Notes under the pieces: generated by a model | Databases searched by the model: none | The model's input: the letters and a program-made list of their open reading frames with translations, nothing else | What the model was told of the DNA's origin: nothing | Made by a program: the position numbers and the translations under genes | From: Anthopleura xanthogrammica | Taxonomy: Eukaryota > Cnidaria > Anthozoa > Actiniaria > Actiniidae | NCBI GenBank assembly: GCA_964019055.1 | Contig: OZ025224.1 | Coordinates: forward strand, 5,971,376 to 6,035,375 | Direction of reading: 5' to 3' | Length of the DNA: 64,000 bases | Shown: in pieces, positions 11,600 to 22,648 of the stretch | How positions within the stretch are numbered: position 1 is the stretch's first letter | Layout: each line of letters opens with the position of its first letter

Positions 11600-12440
11600 T
11601 ATATTGAAAACTAGGTCGCAAATAAGTAGGGGACATGAAAAATTTGTTTGGCGGCCATTTTGTGCCATTTTGTGCCATTTTGTGACGTCATGGATATCAT
11701 CAAAAATGGTTATGAACTCGTTTTATACAGGGTAGCACTCTTATTTGATTTATTTTGCTTCGTAACATTTCCTCAATCTTCTTTTAAGACTTTTAAGTTC
11801 AAATTTTTTTCTTCTTTCTATTGTTCTTGAAAAGCAGAAATACCTTTTTCCATAAATTTTCATGAAAGCCTGAAGGCTGAAAAAAGTCTACGTTTTTTTA
11901 CAAACAGTGTCGTGGTCTCAAAATCTACATGAGAAATGTAATCTTGAGCTTGCATGATTTGCGGGTCTACGACGGAGATGAAGGTGCTGGTAAGCAATCT
12001 AAGAAGTAAAAATAAAAACCTACCTGTTAAAGCGGAGACCCTCTCGTATAATCATGCAGATAAATTATCTTTAAGTCGAGCTAAACGTATCTATCCGTCC
12101 AATAATACATGAGTACTACCCTTTTTGGAATTGCAGAAATAAAGAATACCAGAAGTAGTTTACCAGGCCTATATAGCGCCTTTTGGGGAGGGGTGGTCCT
12201 TTGGACTTTGACTCTCAGAGTTGGAATGTCGTAATCGGATTAAGTGAGAGGTGAGGGGTGGTCTAAATTCCTGAATACCCCCTTGAGAATGTAGGGGGAG
12301 GAGTGGTTTGAAATTCCAAAGTGTCCCCTAAAGAATGTTACGAAATTCCTGAGAGACGAATAAAATAAATTACGATACGACAGTTCGATTAGTCCCAGTT
12401 GCACTCCGCTAGTTCAGAGTAAAGACAAAAATTAGCGAAC
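11600..12440. other. Non-coding, no gene seen
   Basis: Contains three tandem TGCCATTTTG units near 11655 and short G-rich direct repeats (GGGGTGGT) at 12190-12310. No supported reading frame. Confidence 0.5.
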
Positions 12441-12608
12441 ATGTCATCTGGAAAAGCAATAAACCTAGGAGGCCGAGGATACGTTATTTTCGTGAAGCAG
12501 TTTCGAAATGAGAAGAAAATATATTTTCGCAAGCAAAAGAAAGATGTATCAAGTGGCAAAACTGTTCTTACCAATTCAGGAATGTCTTTGACGTTGGACG
12601 AATGGACA
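12441..12608 (+). CDS. PC4-like coactivator domain, N-terminal exon or fragment
   Basis: The translation (about 56 residues) has the layout of a PC4/SUB1 single-strand-DNA-binding domain: a beta-rich GGRGYVIFVKQF segment, IYFRKQKK, a turn, then LTNSGMSLTLDEWTT. That last segment corresponds to the family's 'hydrophobic-x-LxxxxW' stretch before the helix. The frame leaves the domain after WTT at a possible donor (ACCG|GTAGTG). The following helix is missing here but is present, on the opposite strand, at 13346-13731, which repeats the SLTL.EWTT segment. It may be a real first exon or a partial inverted duplicate. A 43-codon open frame after an acceptor-like site near 12930 could be a downstream exon, but it is not recognisable. 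Confidence 0.5.
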
Positions 12609-12668
12609 ACACCGGTAGTGCTCCTTTGCTCGGCAAAGTCGTCTTAACCTGCTGTACTTTATAAAATA

Positions 12669-12741
12669 TGACCTTAATGGGAATCGAATCCATAACCTTC
12701 TGATCTGGAGTCAGACGTGATAACCATTACACCACAAGGTC
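12669..12741 (-). tRNA. tRNA-Trp (anticodon CCA)
   Basis: The minus strand folds as a cloverleaf. The 7-bp acceptor stem GACCTTG/TAAGGTC has one G-T pair, the D arm contains TAATGGTTATCA, and the anticodon stem TCTGA/TCAGA encloses loop CTCCAGA (CCA at positions 34-36). The T arm has loop TTCGATT; its innermost T-stem pair is A-C. A TTTT stretch follows closely downstream (about 12664), as expected for Pol III termination. The T-stem mismatch leaves a small chance of a tRNA pseudogene. Confidence 0.88.
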
Positions 12742-12784
12742 TTTCATGAATTTTTTATGGTTAAGATTTATAATTATGTTTTTA

Positions 12785-13330
12785 GTTATATCAACTTCTA
12801 AATAATTCTAATTCGATCTTTAGGGGGCCTCGTAGTTGTAACCCTACTTTATCACGCCCTGATACGATCTAAATAAAGCCTCCTTGATCTGATAGATTTT
12901 TGAAATATGTTTACATTATTCCAGATAAAGGTCAACCATGCGTAGACTATCGGACCAAATGCATGAGCAAGTCCAGAAATTACCCTTACAATTTGGACAT
13001 GGAGCATAATATCCAAGAGTTACAAACACAAGACACAGCAGAAGACATGGAATAAGAATCTACACCAAGGAATAATAGTTCTCACAGACAAACTGTAGTG
13101 GACTTATTAAGCCGGGATAATAACCTATCTGAGAAGTGCAAAGAATGGTGCCTGTCAACACAATTAGGCCCTGTTGGAGCTAGCTAGAAATGATATCGAA
13201 CATGTACATTGATTACTAAGAGACCAAACATTTCCATTGTAACAATCTCATTACTTTATTTTACTTTTTAATAAAAGCTATAGTATTACAGAAACGAAAT
13301 TTTCTTTTATTTTATGCTTTCTGTGTTATT
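12785..13330. other. Spacer between the two PC4-like pieces
   Basis: AT-rich. It holds the possible small exon near 12930-13052 described under the plus-strand PC4 fragment; nothing else is recognised. Confidence 0.35.
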
Positions 13331-13345
13331 AAATATCGGTACTTA

Positions 13346-13731
13346 TCAGTACATTTCAGATCCCCAGCTGGGTACCTGGTGCTGCACAGCCAACCCTTGC
13401 TGTTCCCCTGTCAGTTCCATTTCCGGACCGAGAGCTTCAAAAATAGAGTTGAATTCAGAAGTGGTGAAAGTTCTAGGTAAATAGTCTTTTTCCTGTTCCT
13501 CATAATTTTGCGCATTGCCATTGTGCTGAAGGATTTGAAATGATCCGGAAAACGGAGGCTTCTGATGAACATTGATATTCTGAGACTGAGCTAGGAATTC
13601 TGACTCGTCTTTGGACACCGACTCCGGTAACTCTTCCATGCTGGTTACCTTCTGCAACTCCATATCTATTGCTCTAATTGCCGACTTTAGTGTTGTCCAT
13701 TCGACCAACGTCAAAGACATACCTGAATTGG
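13346..13731 (-). CDS. PC4-like coactivator, C-terminal exon (partial)
   Basis: The minus-strand frame begins within the PC4 fold (NSNSGMSLTLVEWTTLKSAI) and continues with the helix IRAIDMELQKV, then an acidic and polar tail of about 90 residues ending in a stop at 13346. PC4 domains bind single-stranded DNA and act in RNA polymerase II transcription; that is family knowledge. The sequence around SLTL.EWTT is nearly identical to the plus-strand copy at about 12575-12605, so the two pieces are inverted, overlapping parts of related genes about 0.75 kb apart. An acceptor-like CCAATTCAG precedes the ATG, so the N-terminal half may be encoded on an exon not found upstream. Function is supported only by the domain pattern. 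Confidence 0.5.
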
Positions 13732-13799
13732 AGTTCTTTTGAAGAACGAGCCATACAACAATAGAAGTTATTGCTATTCAAATATGTGGTGTTTATAAA

Positions 13800-13937
13800 A
13801 CAAAAGACCAAAATAACGTTCAACTAAAAATACGTCCAACCAAAAAAACAAAGCGACCAATTAAAAAAAAAACTTCCAACCAAAAAAAAACCTCCAACAA
13901 AAAAAAACCTTCAACCAAAAAAAAAAAAAAAAAAAGA
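13800..13937. repeat. A-rich degenerate minisatellite
   Basis: Irregular repeats of (C/T)CCAACCAAAAAAA-type units, 13-20 bp each, with expanding A runs. No coding potential. Confidence 0.75.
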
Positions 13938-14080
13938 AAATCCAACCAGTTAGTCACTGTGAAACTAAAAGGTAGGAAAAATCTAGACTTTGTATCCAAT
14001 TAGAAATCCTAAATCCTAAAATCAAGCTAAATCTAAGCAAATTCTATGACTTGAATTTTAAAATTTTCAAGAAAGTGAAA

Positions 14081-14397
14081 TCACAGGTAGCCCAAGCTAT
14101 GGTTCTGAATAGCTATATTATTTATTATTTTATTTATTTATCTGCTTTACAACTTTGGTTTGAAACCAGTTGAAGGCATGATCAACAGGACAAGAAGTCC
14201 CATGCTAAGACCAGCCTAACAATGAGAGGTGGTTAGTATAAGGTGTAGACACTGAGGGTGGTCACTGCCAGGGTTTCTTTTTACGTCCTCAGTGGTTCTT
14301 TTACGTCCCTCCGATATTGGTTAGTGATGAAGTGTGGAGAGACGGGACCGCCATTTAAAGTGGTCATCCGAGCCACTTGAAATTCTAACCGTTTGCA

Positions 14398-14459
<62 letters not shown>

Positions 14460-14500
14460 CCGGGACTCGAACCACGACCTCCCGCACGAAAGAATGTATG
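14081..14500 (-). repeat. Composite repeat: foldback end plus SINE-like segment
   Basis: 14081-14100 matches the CACAGGTAGCCC foldback end. The following segment, read on the minus strand, contains GGTTCGAGTCCC (14464-14475), a good Pol III B-box, so this may be the head of a tRNA-derived SINE. A diverged relative lies at about 24420-24570 (shared CATCTGCAGATGTAAT-type stretch). No A-box was found, so it is probably truncated. Confidence 0.5.
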
Positions 14501-14529
14501 GCAGATCAAAAAAATTTCTTTAAAATAAA

Positions 14530-16410
14530 ATAAATTTCATAATTTATTGTTTCATTAACTGTATATTAATGTTTTATTGCATGCATGTGGTTTCCTGACG
14601 TTGGTTGTATTTTAAGGTGATTTTAAGAAATTTCATCTCCTTCCAGCTGATGTAAAGCCTTTTTTGCATGCTGGTGCGAGCGAAAAATTTACTTGTTGTA
14701 TATCATATTAATTAGTCGCTGTCGAAGTCAAAGGAGATCAGAAGAACCCTAGCAGTTTAAGGAATTACATGAGATAGGGTTTTCTAAATGCAAAACCTAA
14801 GGAAATCTTGAATTTTAAATGAATGATTCTGGTTGTTGTGACTTTCACTAGACTAAAGGTTTCAATGCACGTTCACAGTTTCATTATTCAATAGTGATAT
14901 TTTGATCGCGTAACAAGTGCAGAAACCTGAATTAGGTTTTCAGAATTTTACAATTCAGAGCTCTAGCCCCTTTAGCTTTAAAAAACTACCTTGATTACGT
15001 TGTGGGTTTGGTGAGAACAGCCTTTGTACTATTTTATCTGTGATCGGCTCTTGAAGCCGTAAAAAAAATGAGCAAACAAAACAAAGTAAACAAAACAGGT
15101 AATTCGCATAATTCAGCTCGTAAGATGCTTGGCTCTGAAAAGCTACTAAAAAAAACTATTCACTTTATTTAAATTAAATCTGAAAAAAGAAAAATGTATC
15201 AATCTATATTCACACAAGTTCCAACGATAATTTTAGGGACATGTCAATGGTCTCTTTGAATTATACAATTTTTTACTATGTCTCACGTGGATGCATTCAG
15301 AGCACGATCGACCAGCCAAAACGTGAAAGTTGGCTAGTAAGAAAGAAGCTCCCTCGCAACACAAAGCCAGTGCCCGCCGACTTTTAATCGGAACAAAGCT
15401 AGTAGAATCAATGGTCTTTCTGGGGAAATTAGTGGTTTTATTTTTTTCAGGCTACTACCTTGGTTTTGACCAGTTTGAACTTCGCCTATTTTACACTTTC
15501 AAAAGAGAGGGAAAGTATGCCGTATTCAAAGACAATTATCTCCCGATAAATTTAGTCAAATTAAAAAAATTAAACTTCAGCTAACAGTTCTAAGGTATAA
15601 AAGTATTCGTACAAACTTTGGTTACAAATGATCTTTCGCTTTTTTTAGGAGCGAATTTTGAAAATCACTTGTTTCACGTCCCCTCAAATAGCGAAATTCG
15701 TTATTCGCTTCTAAGAAATCGAAAAATGATTTTTTTTGGAAAACCCATTGCACCATGATACTGGGCAAATAATAGGCTTTCGTCAGGCAAAGTTTGAGGA
15801 TAGGCGATTTTTGAGCCATTTCCAACTTTGCTCGATCCTTACACGGACTGCCTCTTAATACAGCAAGCATGGCATCTCTTTTGCGATATCCAGTTTGCCT
15901 AATTATTTACTTCCTCCAAAGCTCACGTTTTCGTCAAGCTTTTAAGACTATACCATAGTTAATGGTTCATGTTATATAGTCCCCCTCTATTAACTATAAA
16001 ATATACTTCGAATAAAACCTGGGAATTGCGTATCAGAAATAAAGCAAAAGTTATTCAAGTTTGATTTCAGATAGGGATAAGTTAGTTAGCAAACACAACT
16101 TGTGTAAAAAAAATATGGCATTTGTTCCCCATAGCTATAAAATATAGGGCAGTGTGAAATGACTGTGCAGAAATCACCAGTAAAGCGGGGAGATGCATAT
16201 ATATTTGGTCGCAATCATAACCATTGACTGCTTGGTTAAATGATCGAAGCTTTTTCTTCAAATTTTCAAAATTCCCCAATCGCCAAAAAAAAAAAATTAA
16301 TAAATTTGACAGCTGCCAGAGGAATTTTGATGTATTATTTGTAATTATAACCCGCAAACAATTGTATAGCCTTAATTGCTTCTTGCCTGGCCATCCGCCA
16401 ACATACAAAC
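14530..16410. other. Intergenic, no supported gene
   Basis: An 84-codon plus frame (15330-15584), an 82-codon minus frame (15622-15870) and a 108-codon minus frame (16082-16408) are open but show no domains or splice context. No RNA gene seen. Confidence 0.4.
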
Positions 16411-16418
16411 ACTTTAGA

Positions 16419-16809
16419 CCCGGGGGCGGGGGGACTCCGGGGGTAAAGTATCGGGTATGCTCGTCGAATCTCTATGGGGTAAAAATCAGCAATTTGGTAT
16501 CTTTTAGGGTCTTAAATTTGAGGTCTAGCAAATCAGCACTTTCTGGTATCTTTTAGGGTGTTGAAAAAGGAACTAGCCCATCGCATAATAACGCAATATG
16601 TATGCCTGCGTAAACTCAAGTATTACTCAAGGAAAAACATTTCAAAAGCCTTTATTTTTTAATAGTATTATTTTTGTGGTATCTCTTAGGGGTTAAAATT
16701 TACCAAGCCACGCCCTTTTGAAAAAATTCCGGTATCTTTTAGGGGTATTTTTGGAAATTTCCGACGAGCATACCCGATACTGTACCCCCGGAATCCCCAC
16801 CCCCCTGGG
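16419..16809. mobile_element. 391-bp MITE with 8-bp target duplication
   Basis: The ends CCCGGGGGCGGGGGGACTCC and the reverse complement of the right end (CCCAGGGGGGTGGGGATTCC) form TIRs of about 50 bp containing GTATCGGGTATGCTCGTCG. ACTTTAGA is directly repeated at 16411-16418 and 16810-16817. An 8-bp duplication fits hAT-type transposition (inference). The interior repeats GGTATCTTTTAGGG several times. Confidence 0.88.
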
Positions 16810-16819
16810 ACTTTAGAAC

Positions 16820-18440
16820 TTTCCAGATTTTTCTTTGGTGAAGACATAATGTTACCGGCGCTAGCTATAGGTTTTACGGGTTTCAAAAGTAGATGAATGA
16901 GGGGTCTGAGCATATCAAGAAATTCAAAATCACCGTTGGAGGAGCTTAAAATCACTACATTGTAATCCCTCTATTCTTAATGGCTCAATCACTCTTCTAT
17001 ACATATCGTGTAAGTTTCGGTAGCTTTATGAGTTGCTTATTATAAACGGAAAACGTTGGTTGTCTGCCTTTGTGTAAACATAGGTGGCGCAAGAAAAAGA
17101 ATGTTTCTGAACTAGTTTCAAGCAATTGAAAAGCTGTGATTTGAACAATTTTGCTTTAATAAAACTTAATTTTAATCAATTGAAAATTTAAATGTCAAAT
17201 AGTGTTTTTAGAATATAGTAAACATTTGTACCTTTATCTCTCAAATGTCCCTCGATAATGTAGCTCAGAAACTGGGATGAAATAATGAATCTTAATAAAA
17301 TAATTGTTTCGTAATAACTCAGTAAACAATAGTTATTAAATTGCACCCTGTTGACAAATATAACATATCATAATTTTCAGCTATGGCATCAATCTTTTGA
17401 TGGAAGGATTTTTTGGCATTCATCTCTAACTGAATGGATTTTGGAGTACGTGGTTTCACCTAACCCTTGAGTGACTGACATATAATTTACTTAGTAAACT
17501 AAAAGAAGTTATAGTAGATTTTATTGCCATTCTTTTCTTTTGTGTCTATTTAGCCCGATTACATATAAAGCTGACAAGTAATTCATTTGGTTTCACGAGT
17601 TATGTGAAACTTTTTTTTTGTTTTCATAAATGCTAGCAATTTGGTTTCTTTTCAAGAAAAAATCCACCATAATTGCCAATGTCCAAGTAAAAAGCATGGA
17701 AACAAGAAAGTTACGAAAATATGTCCTTTCTTTATTGCCTCATGGAAAAAAAACAAATTTCGTGAGTTGAAAAAATAATTTAACTTAATTAAATTTAAAA
17801 AATATTAAATTGATTTTCAGAAAATTAAACGTCTAATATGGCAAAAAAATAAAAAACAATCGCGTAATTAGTTCTAATCATAAAATGTTGTCTGCATAAA
17901 ATTTCCCACATCTTAGATATATAAATAGATTTAATTGAAAAATACATTTAAACTGATTTAATTTGAACCTGCTGTTTACCAAACAATTCCAAATCGATTC
18001 ATCTCAAAAATAAACAATCAATGCGTGAAACATCCATTTTCATCAAAGCTTTTTTTAATTAATAAATTGCTTTTATTGAGGGCCAATTTGAGGGCCACAA
18101 GTTTATAAGTGTTTTACTTTTAAGTGTTACCCTCGCGAAATAAAAACTTCACTTCACTACACTTCACATTGCCTATAGTTTCAAGTTTTACTTGACGTTC
18201 TTCGACCGTCTTTGAATTTTTGTTACAAAGACTCTTAACAAATGGCTAAAAAAAATTCTGATAATGATTGCCAGACAACCATTTTAAATTTAATTAGTTG
18301 TGAAAATAATTTGGTAGACACAAAGCTTGGGATTATTTTCATGTGCCACCCATGTTTACGCAAAGAGAGACAGCCGATTTTTTTTTTTTTTTTCCAAAAT
18401 GAAAATGCTGGTTTTTTTTTTTTTTTTTTTTTTTGTACGG
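16820..18440. other. AT-rich intergenic region with poly-T tracts
   Basis: No supported gene. Long T runs at 18379-18392 and 18413-18434 lie just upstream of the peptide gene's putative promoter. Confidence 0.45.
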
Positions 18441-18446
18441 AATTGG

Positions 18447-18456
18447 GGCATAAATA
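18447..18456 (+). promoter_or_regulatory. Putative TATA box of the secreted peptide gene
   Basis: GCATAAATAC lies about 30 bp upstream of a plausible start near 18480. The untranslated first exon would end at 18541 (GAAAG|GTGAGT), with the acceptor TTTTTGGCAG before 18652. Inferred from spacing and splice sites only. Confidence 0.4.
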
Positions 18457-18667
18457 CAGATGCATCTGATGTGTTTCGTTCATTCCAAATCTGCCGCTCG
18501 GACTTCAACACCAGTAACAAAGTTATTTCATACGAAAGAAAGGTGAGTGGCCGGTTCTCCGTTTTTGTCGCAGTTTTAAAAAGTTATGCTTTTAAAGCTG
18601 TAAGTTTTCAAGTGTTTCTGATTTCTTTCAACCATCTTTTGTTTTTGGCAGCAAACAAGCTTAAACA

Positions 18668-19567
18668 ATGGCTAACAAAGTTTTGATGATAGCGATTTGC
18701 ATGGCAATGATCCTTTTGTCGTACGGTGCAGGTAAGATTAAATGTATTTATCTAAAAGATCTTCAAAACTTTTGAATTTATTTGATTCTACTTTAAGTGA
18801 GCTCGTTTATCGACTAGGCCTTCAATAAAGTAATTGAATCTGAGGTGCCATCCACAGGTGATAGGCAATATAACTTAAAGACTCAACGTCAGTTTGATCG
18901 CCCTGCCATACGCACTTACATGAACACTTTCATTCCTTCCATGTCAAACAAATAGGCACATTTAGTAACATTTTTATAGCCTCTAACTAATGTAAATAGT
19001 TTTTTAATAGTTATAGTATTCATATTTATATACTAATATACACATTATTAATTTTAGTTTTCATTATCTGTAATCAGGAGAGCATAAATAAGAGAGGGAA
19101 ACTTCTTAATATCGCGCGCGTTATGTGAATTCCCGGTTGGGCTATTTTTAGCATTCGCATAAAGTCAATTTTCGCCTCACCCTACTCCAGTGCTTCATCC
19201 AAACCTGGAAGTAGCGAAAATATGTAAAGCTTTTTGGGAAAAAAACATAAATTTCGCGTCTTTTCGAGTGTTCAACAGCCTCAGTCGTGTGTTATTAGAG
19301 AACAGAACATAGCCAATCCTGAGCTTTTTTCTTTATCTAATAGATTTTGTCGAAAAAAAAGTGAGAAAAATCGACGAAAAGTATGTTGTTTTTGAGCGCG
19401 CGCTCACTCGACTTTGGATGCTAAAAGTAGTCCAACCGGGATTTTACATGGCGCGCGTGGTATTAAGAAGTTTCCCTCTCTTATTTATGCTCTCTTGCTG
19501 TAATTTGAATTAATTTATATATTGTAATTTTACGCAATTCAGCCTTATTAGGCTGCTATGTGGAACT

Positions 19568-19653
<86 letters not shown>

Positions 19654-19998
19654 TCTATCTCTCTATCTCTCTATCTCTATATCTATAGACCACAACCACC
19701 CTAGACTAGCTGCCTATCAAGATTCTGTTTCCGTTACTCTTTCATGTTTTTACACTACCTGGCATTTATTGCTTAGAACGGAATCACTTTAACCTGACTC
19801 TTCTCTGTATCATAATTTATAGTATTGCAAGAAGAAAAGCGCGCACTCAAGTGTTATTGTGGGAAAGTCGATGAAGCACCCTATGGAGACCATTGGGCCT
19901 TCAGGAACATGTTTGGTCAAGGTTGTCCCAGTGGTTATGGATATACCAGAAACTGTGTCAATGGTCTGAACGTTTGCTGCTTCCCTAGATCAGGATGA
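18668..19998 (+). CDS. Secreted cysteine-rich peptide, BDS/APETx-like toxin family candidate
   Basis: Coding exons 18668-18731 and 19823-19998 join in phase 1 at GT-AG sites and give a 79-residue precursor. Residues 1-21 form a hydrophobic signal peptide. A short propeptide ends in a dibasic KR at 27-28, leaving a mature peptide of about 51 residues. Its six cysteines are at 32, 34, 56, 66, 73 and 74, with a C-x-C start, a CPxGYGYTxNC-type centre and a CC-aromatic-P end. This is the spacing of the sea-anemone peptides with a beta-defensin-like fold (BDS/APETx group, known ion-channel modulators). A 5' UTR intron (about 18542-18651) is probable and AATAAA signals follow. A 423-bp MITE and a CT microsatellite sit in the coding intron. 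A defence or non-venom peptide with the same fold cannot be excluded. Confidence 0.82.
19075..19497. mobile_element. 423-bp foldback MITE in the peptide-gene intron
   Basis: TIRs of about 75 bp start CAGGAGAGCATAAATAAGAG on the left and CAAGAGAGCATAAATAAGAG on the reverse complement of the right. CTGTAAT is repeated directly at 19068-19074 and 19498-19504. A hAT-like origin is possible; the duplication reads as 7 bp rather than 8. Confidence 0.85.
19573..19683. repeat. (CT)n microsatellite grading into CTCTAT repeats
   Basis: About 70 bp of pure CT followed by CTCTCTAT units, between the MITE and the second coding exon. Confidence 0.95.
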
Positions 19999-20086
19999 TC
20001 TTCATCCTCGATCTCGCGAATGTATCAAGGCTCAGTGAGGAATAAATCAGTAGCATAGTAATGTAGCCAGTTCGTAACTCAAACGA

Positions 20087-20092
20087 AATAAA
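20087..20092 (+). promoter_or_regulatory. Polyadenylation signal AATAAA
   Basis: AATAAA lies 89 bp after the peptide stop codon; another AATAAA is at 20041. Either could direct 3' end formation. Confidence 0.55.
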
Positions 20093-20544
20093 ATATATAA
20101 AATCCAATGAAATGTTGAATTGAATTGTTTGGATTATACTTTAATTTTGTGTTTTTTTTTTTCCTCAAAAAAAAATCTCGTGAGAACTATTAAGAGCTTT
20201 GCTAGTTTGGCCAAATTTCAACGGCTAAAGACTTCGTGGACCGACCCATTCTGAAAACGCAGGACATCTTTTAGTGTGGGTCTACCACGAATGGCGTGTG
20301 CGTTTGTATGTGAATTAAGCGTAAAGGGCATGATTCTCTCCAAAGCTTTCTTCGCCAAACAGAGCATTCTCTTGTTCAATAAGATCGATATGAAATACAA
20401 ACGCGATCAGGGAAAACAATGCTTTCGCACTTCTTGAACCCAGTTTTCGCAGGCTGCGCCAGGAACGCCTGGCACAATGACCGCCTTTTGGCGACCAAAA
20501 TAAGAACGGCTTGCATTTCCGGCTTTGGAAGCCCGAGTAATAAG

Positions 20545-20865
20545 ATAATACAGCAAGGGTGGCATGGGTGAGGTAGTGGTTTACCGCTCGCCTCTCACCG
20601 CTGTTTTCCGGGGCCGAGCCCCGGCTCGGGCTGGATCATATGTGAGTTGAGTTTGTTTGATGTGTTGTTCTCTCCCTTGCCACGAGGGTTTTTCTCCAGG
20701 TTCTCTGGTTTTCCTCCCTCCGCAAAATTCAACATGTGAGTTGAGTGTTGTATGTTGTAAATATAGAATGTAGTGGTAATGTGTGTGGAGCGAACCTCAC
20801 GGAAGAGCCCCGACGGGGAGTGATGGTTGTAAAAAATATGTAAATATGTAAAAAAAAAAAAAAAT
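20545..20865 (+). mobile_element. SINE-like retroposon with 3' poly-A
   Basis: The head GGTGGCATGGGTGAGGTAGT followed by GGTTTACCGC resembles a Pol III A-box region. A conserved pyrimidine-rich centre (TTCTCCAGGTTCTCTGG) and a 3' A14 run at about 20851-20864 complete a SINE-like plan of about 320 bp. No clear B-box or target duplication, so the class is tentative. Confidence 0.5.
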
Positions 20866-20998
20866 ACATTACGTTCTATAAACATAAACCAACCAACAAC
20901 AAAAAACACTGACAATGATTTCCTGAACATTACTGACACTGATCTATAAATCTAGTAATAAAAGTTGTATTCTCCATCTTCAATACCAATATCACTCT

Positions 20999-21088
20999 TA
21001 TCACTTGATTAATAAACAGGAAAGGTTGCCAATCAGCAAGCATTAATATTACAATGTTCTCTAAACTTTCCTGTTTCTTAATCAAGTA
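20999..21088. repeat. Small inverted repeat (about 90 bp)
   Basis: TTGATTAATAAACAGGAAAG pairs with the inverted CTTTCCTGTTTCTTAATCAA around a 40-bp centre. Probable short MITE. Confidence 0.6.
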
Positions 21089-21235
21089 ATAAGGGATATT
21101 TCTTAAAAAGACTCATCTCTTTCTCTTGGCAGCTGTAAATGTAAAATATATATTTCATTATAATCATGACTAACTATTAAAGTGAATGTGACTATACTAC
21201 AGGGCCGTAGCAGGGGGAGGGGCCGGGGCCGGACA

Positions 21236-21682
21236 CTGTAGTGCAGTGTAGTGCGGTGTAGTGCAGTGTAGTGCGGTGTAGTGCGGTGTAGTGCAGTGTA
21301 GTGCAGTGTAGTGCGGTGTAGTGCAGTGTAGTGCGGTGTAGTGCGGTGTAGTGCGGTGTAGTGCGGTGTAGTGCAGTGTAGTACAGTGTAGTGCGGTGTA
21401 GTGCAGTGTAGTGCGGTGTAGTGCGGTGTAGTGCAGTGTAGTGCAGTGTAGTGCGGTGTAGTGCAGTGTAGTGCAGTGTAGTGCGGTGTAGTGCAGTGTA
21501 GTGCGGTGTAGTGCGGTGTAGTGCGGTGTAGTGCGGTGTAGTGCGGTGTAGTGCAGTGTAGTACAGTGTAGTGCGGTGTAGTGCGGTGTAGTGCGGTGTA
21601 GTGCGGTGTAGTGCGGTGTAGTGCGGTGTAGTGCGGTGTAGTGCGGTGTAGTGCGGTGTAGTGCGGTGTAGTGCGGTGTAGT
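21236..21682. repeat. 10-bp satellite (GTGYRGTGTA)n, about 45 copies
   Basis: Perfect register of GTGCAGTGTA and GTGCGGTGTA units, i.e. alternating pentamers TAGTG and CRGTG. The A/G variants are intermixed and form a longer sub-pattern. Long repetitive frames on the minus strand are artefacts of the array. Confidence 0.97.
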
Positions 21683-21775
21683 TTCTTTGCTATTCATGAA
21701 ACTTTTTAACGATTTTCATTGCTGAGGAGTTAGTTTGAGTTGGTTTCTTTCGCGTGGTACAATTAATAAGTCTTC

Positions 21776-21930
21776 CACTCCACTCCACTCCACTCCACTC
21801 CACTCCACTCCACTCCACTCCACTCCACTCCACTCCACTCCACTCCACTCCACTCCACTCCACTCCACTCCACTCCACTCCACTCCACTCCACTCCACTC
21901 CACTCCACTCCACTCCACTCCACTCCACTC
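21776..21930. repeat. (ACTCC)n pentamer satellite, about 31 copies
   Basis: Nearly pure CACTC units. Its reverse strand is (GAGTG)n, so it is an inverted relative of the TAGTG/CRGTG array 94 bp upstream. The reading frames inside are artefacts. Confidence 0.97.
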
Positions 21931-22132
21931 GAAATACCAGTGAAGATATCGGCTTCTAGAATTACCTCATTTTCTAAAGCTGTTTACAGAGGCGGATATT
22001 ACCTATACATATGGAGGTCGTTTGCTAAACTGTTTAAATAATTGTCAGGTTTTACTATGTGTAACCGAAGTATATGAATCGAGGTTCATTTCGATACCAA
22101 AATATTTTGCAAAATATATATGCTTTTTCATG

Positions 22133-22155
22133 CCCCCCCCCCCCCCCCCCCCCAA
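22133..22155. repeat. Poly-C tract
   Basis: Uninterrupted C run of more than 20 bases. Confidence 0.9.
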
Positions 22156-22265
22156 TTTTTTCGTATTTTTATTTTACAAAATATTATGGATTTGGTATTT
22201 AGGACCCCAAACCAAATTTATATAACAAATTTGAGCAAAATCCGTGATGTTGACTGGCCGGATGT

Positions 22266-22648
22266 TTCTAAATTTGCTTGATCCTTATATAGGGACTATA
22301 TATAACTCTTAATGACTGTGACGTCCTACAAGACTTCATTGAAAATACAAAGTTTAACTTGTTCATACAAAACATAATGAAAAGTATCATTATTTTCTCC
22401 GCATGGTTTACATGAAGATTATTGTATTTTTTTATTTATTTTTTTATAATGGCGAGCATTTAGTATTACTGGTTACATCAAGTAAAACAAAATGCCTTAA
22501 TAAATTACCTCACTGTCATAACAAATCTATTGGAAATATGATCTTTTATACTTAATGAAAAGACTCAAATCAGAAAAAAATTCACCATTCAACTATTCGT
22601 TTTACGTAGAATTAATATTGAAAGTATTATATTAAGGTTATAGGCACG
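22266..22648. mobile_element. Decayed TTAA foldback element, AACGTGCC end
   Basis: The right end reads GGTTATAGGCACG then TTAA (22649-22652), matching the AGTGCCTATAACC end at 44690. The interior (GCGAGCATTTAGTATTACTG, GACGTCCTACAAGACTTCAT) matches the intact element at 52424-52881. The left end is too diverged to place exactly. Confidence 0.65.

Noticed and set aside
21197..22041. Long His/Thr- and Ser/Pro-rich reading frames
   Set aside because: They only translate the two pentamer satellites; no conserved non-repeat coding sequence is attached.
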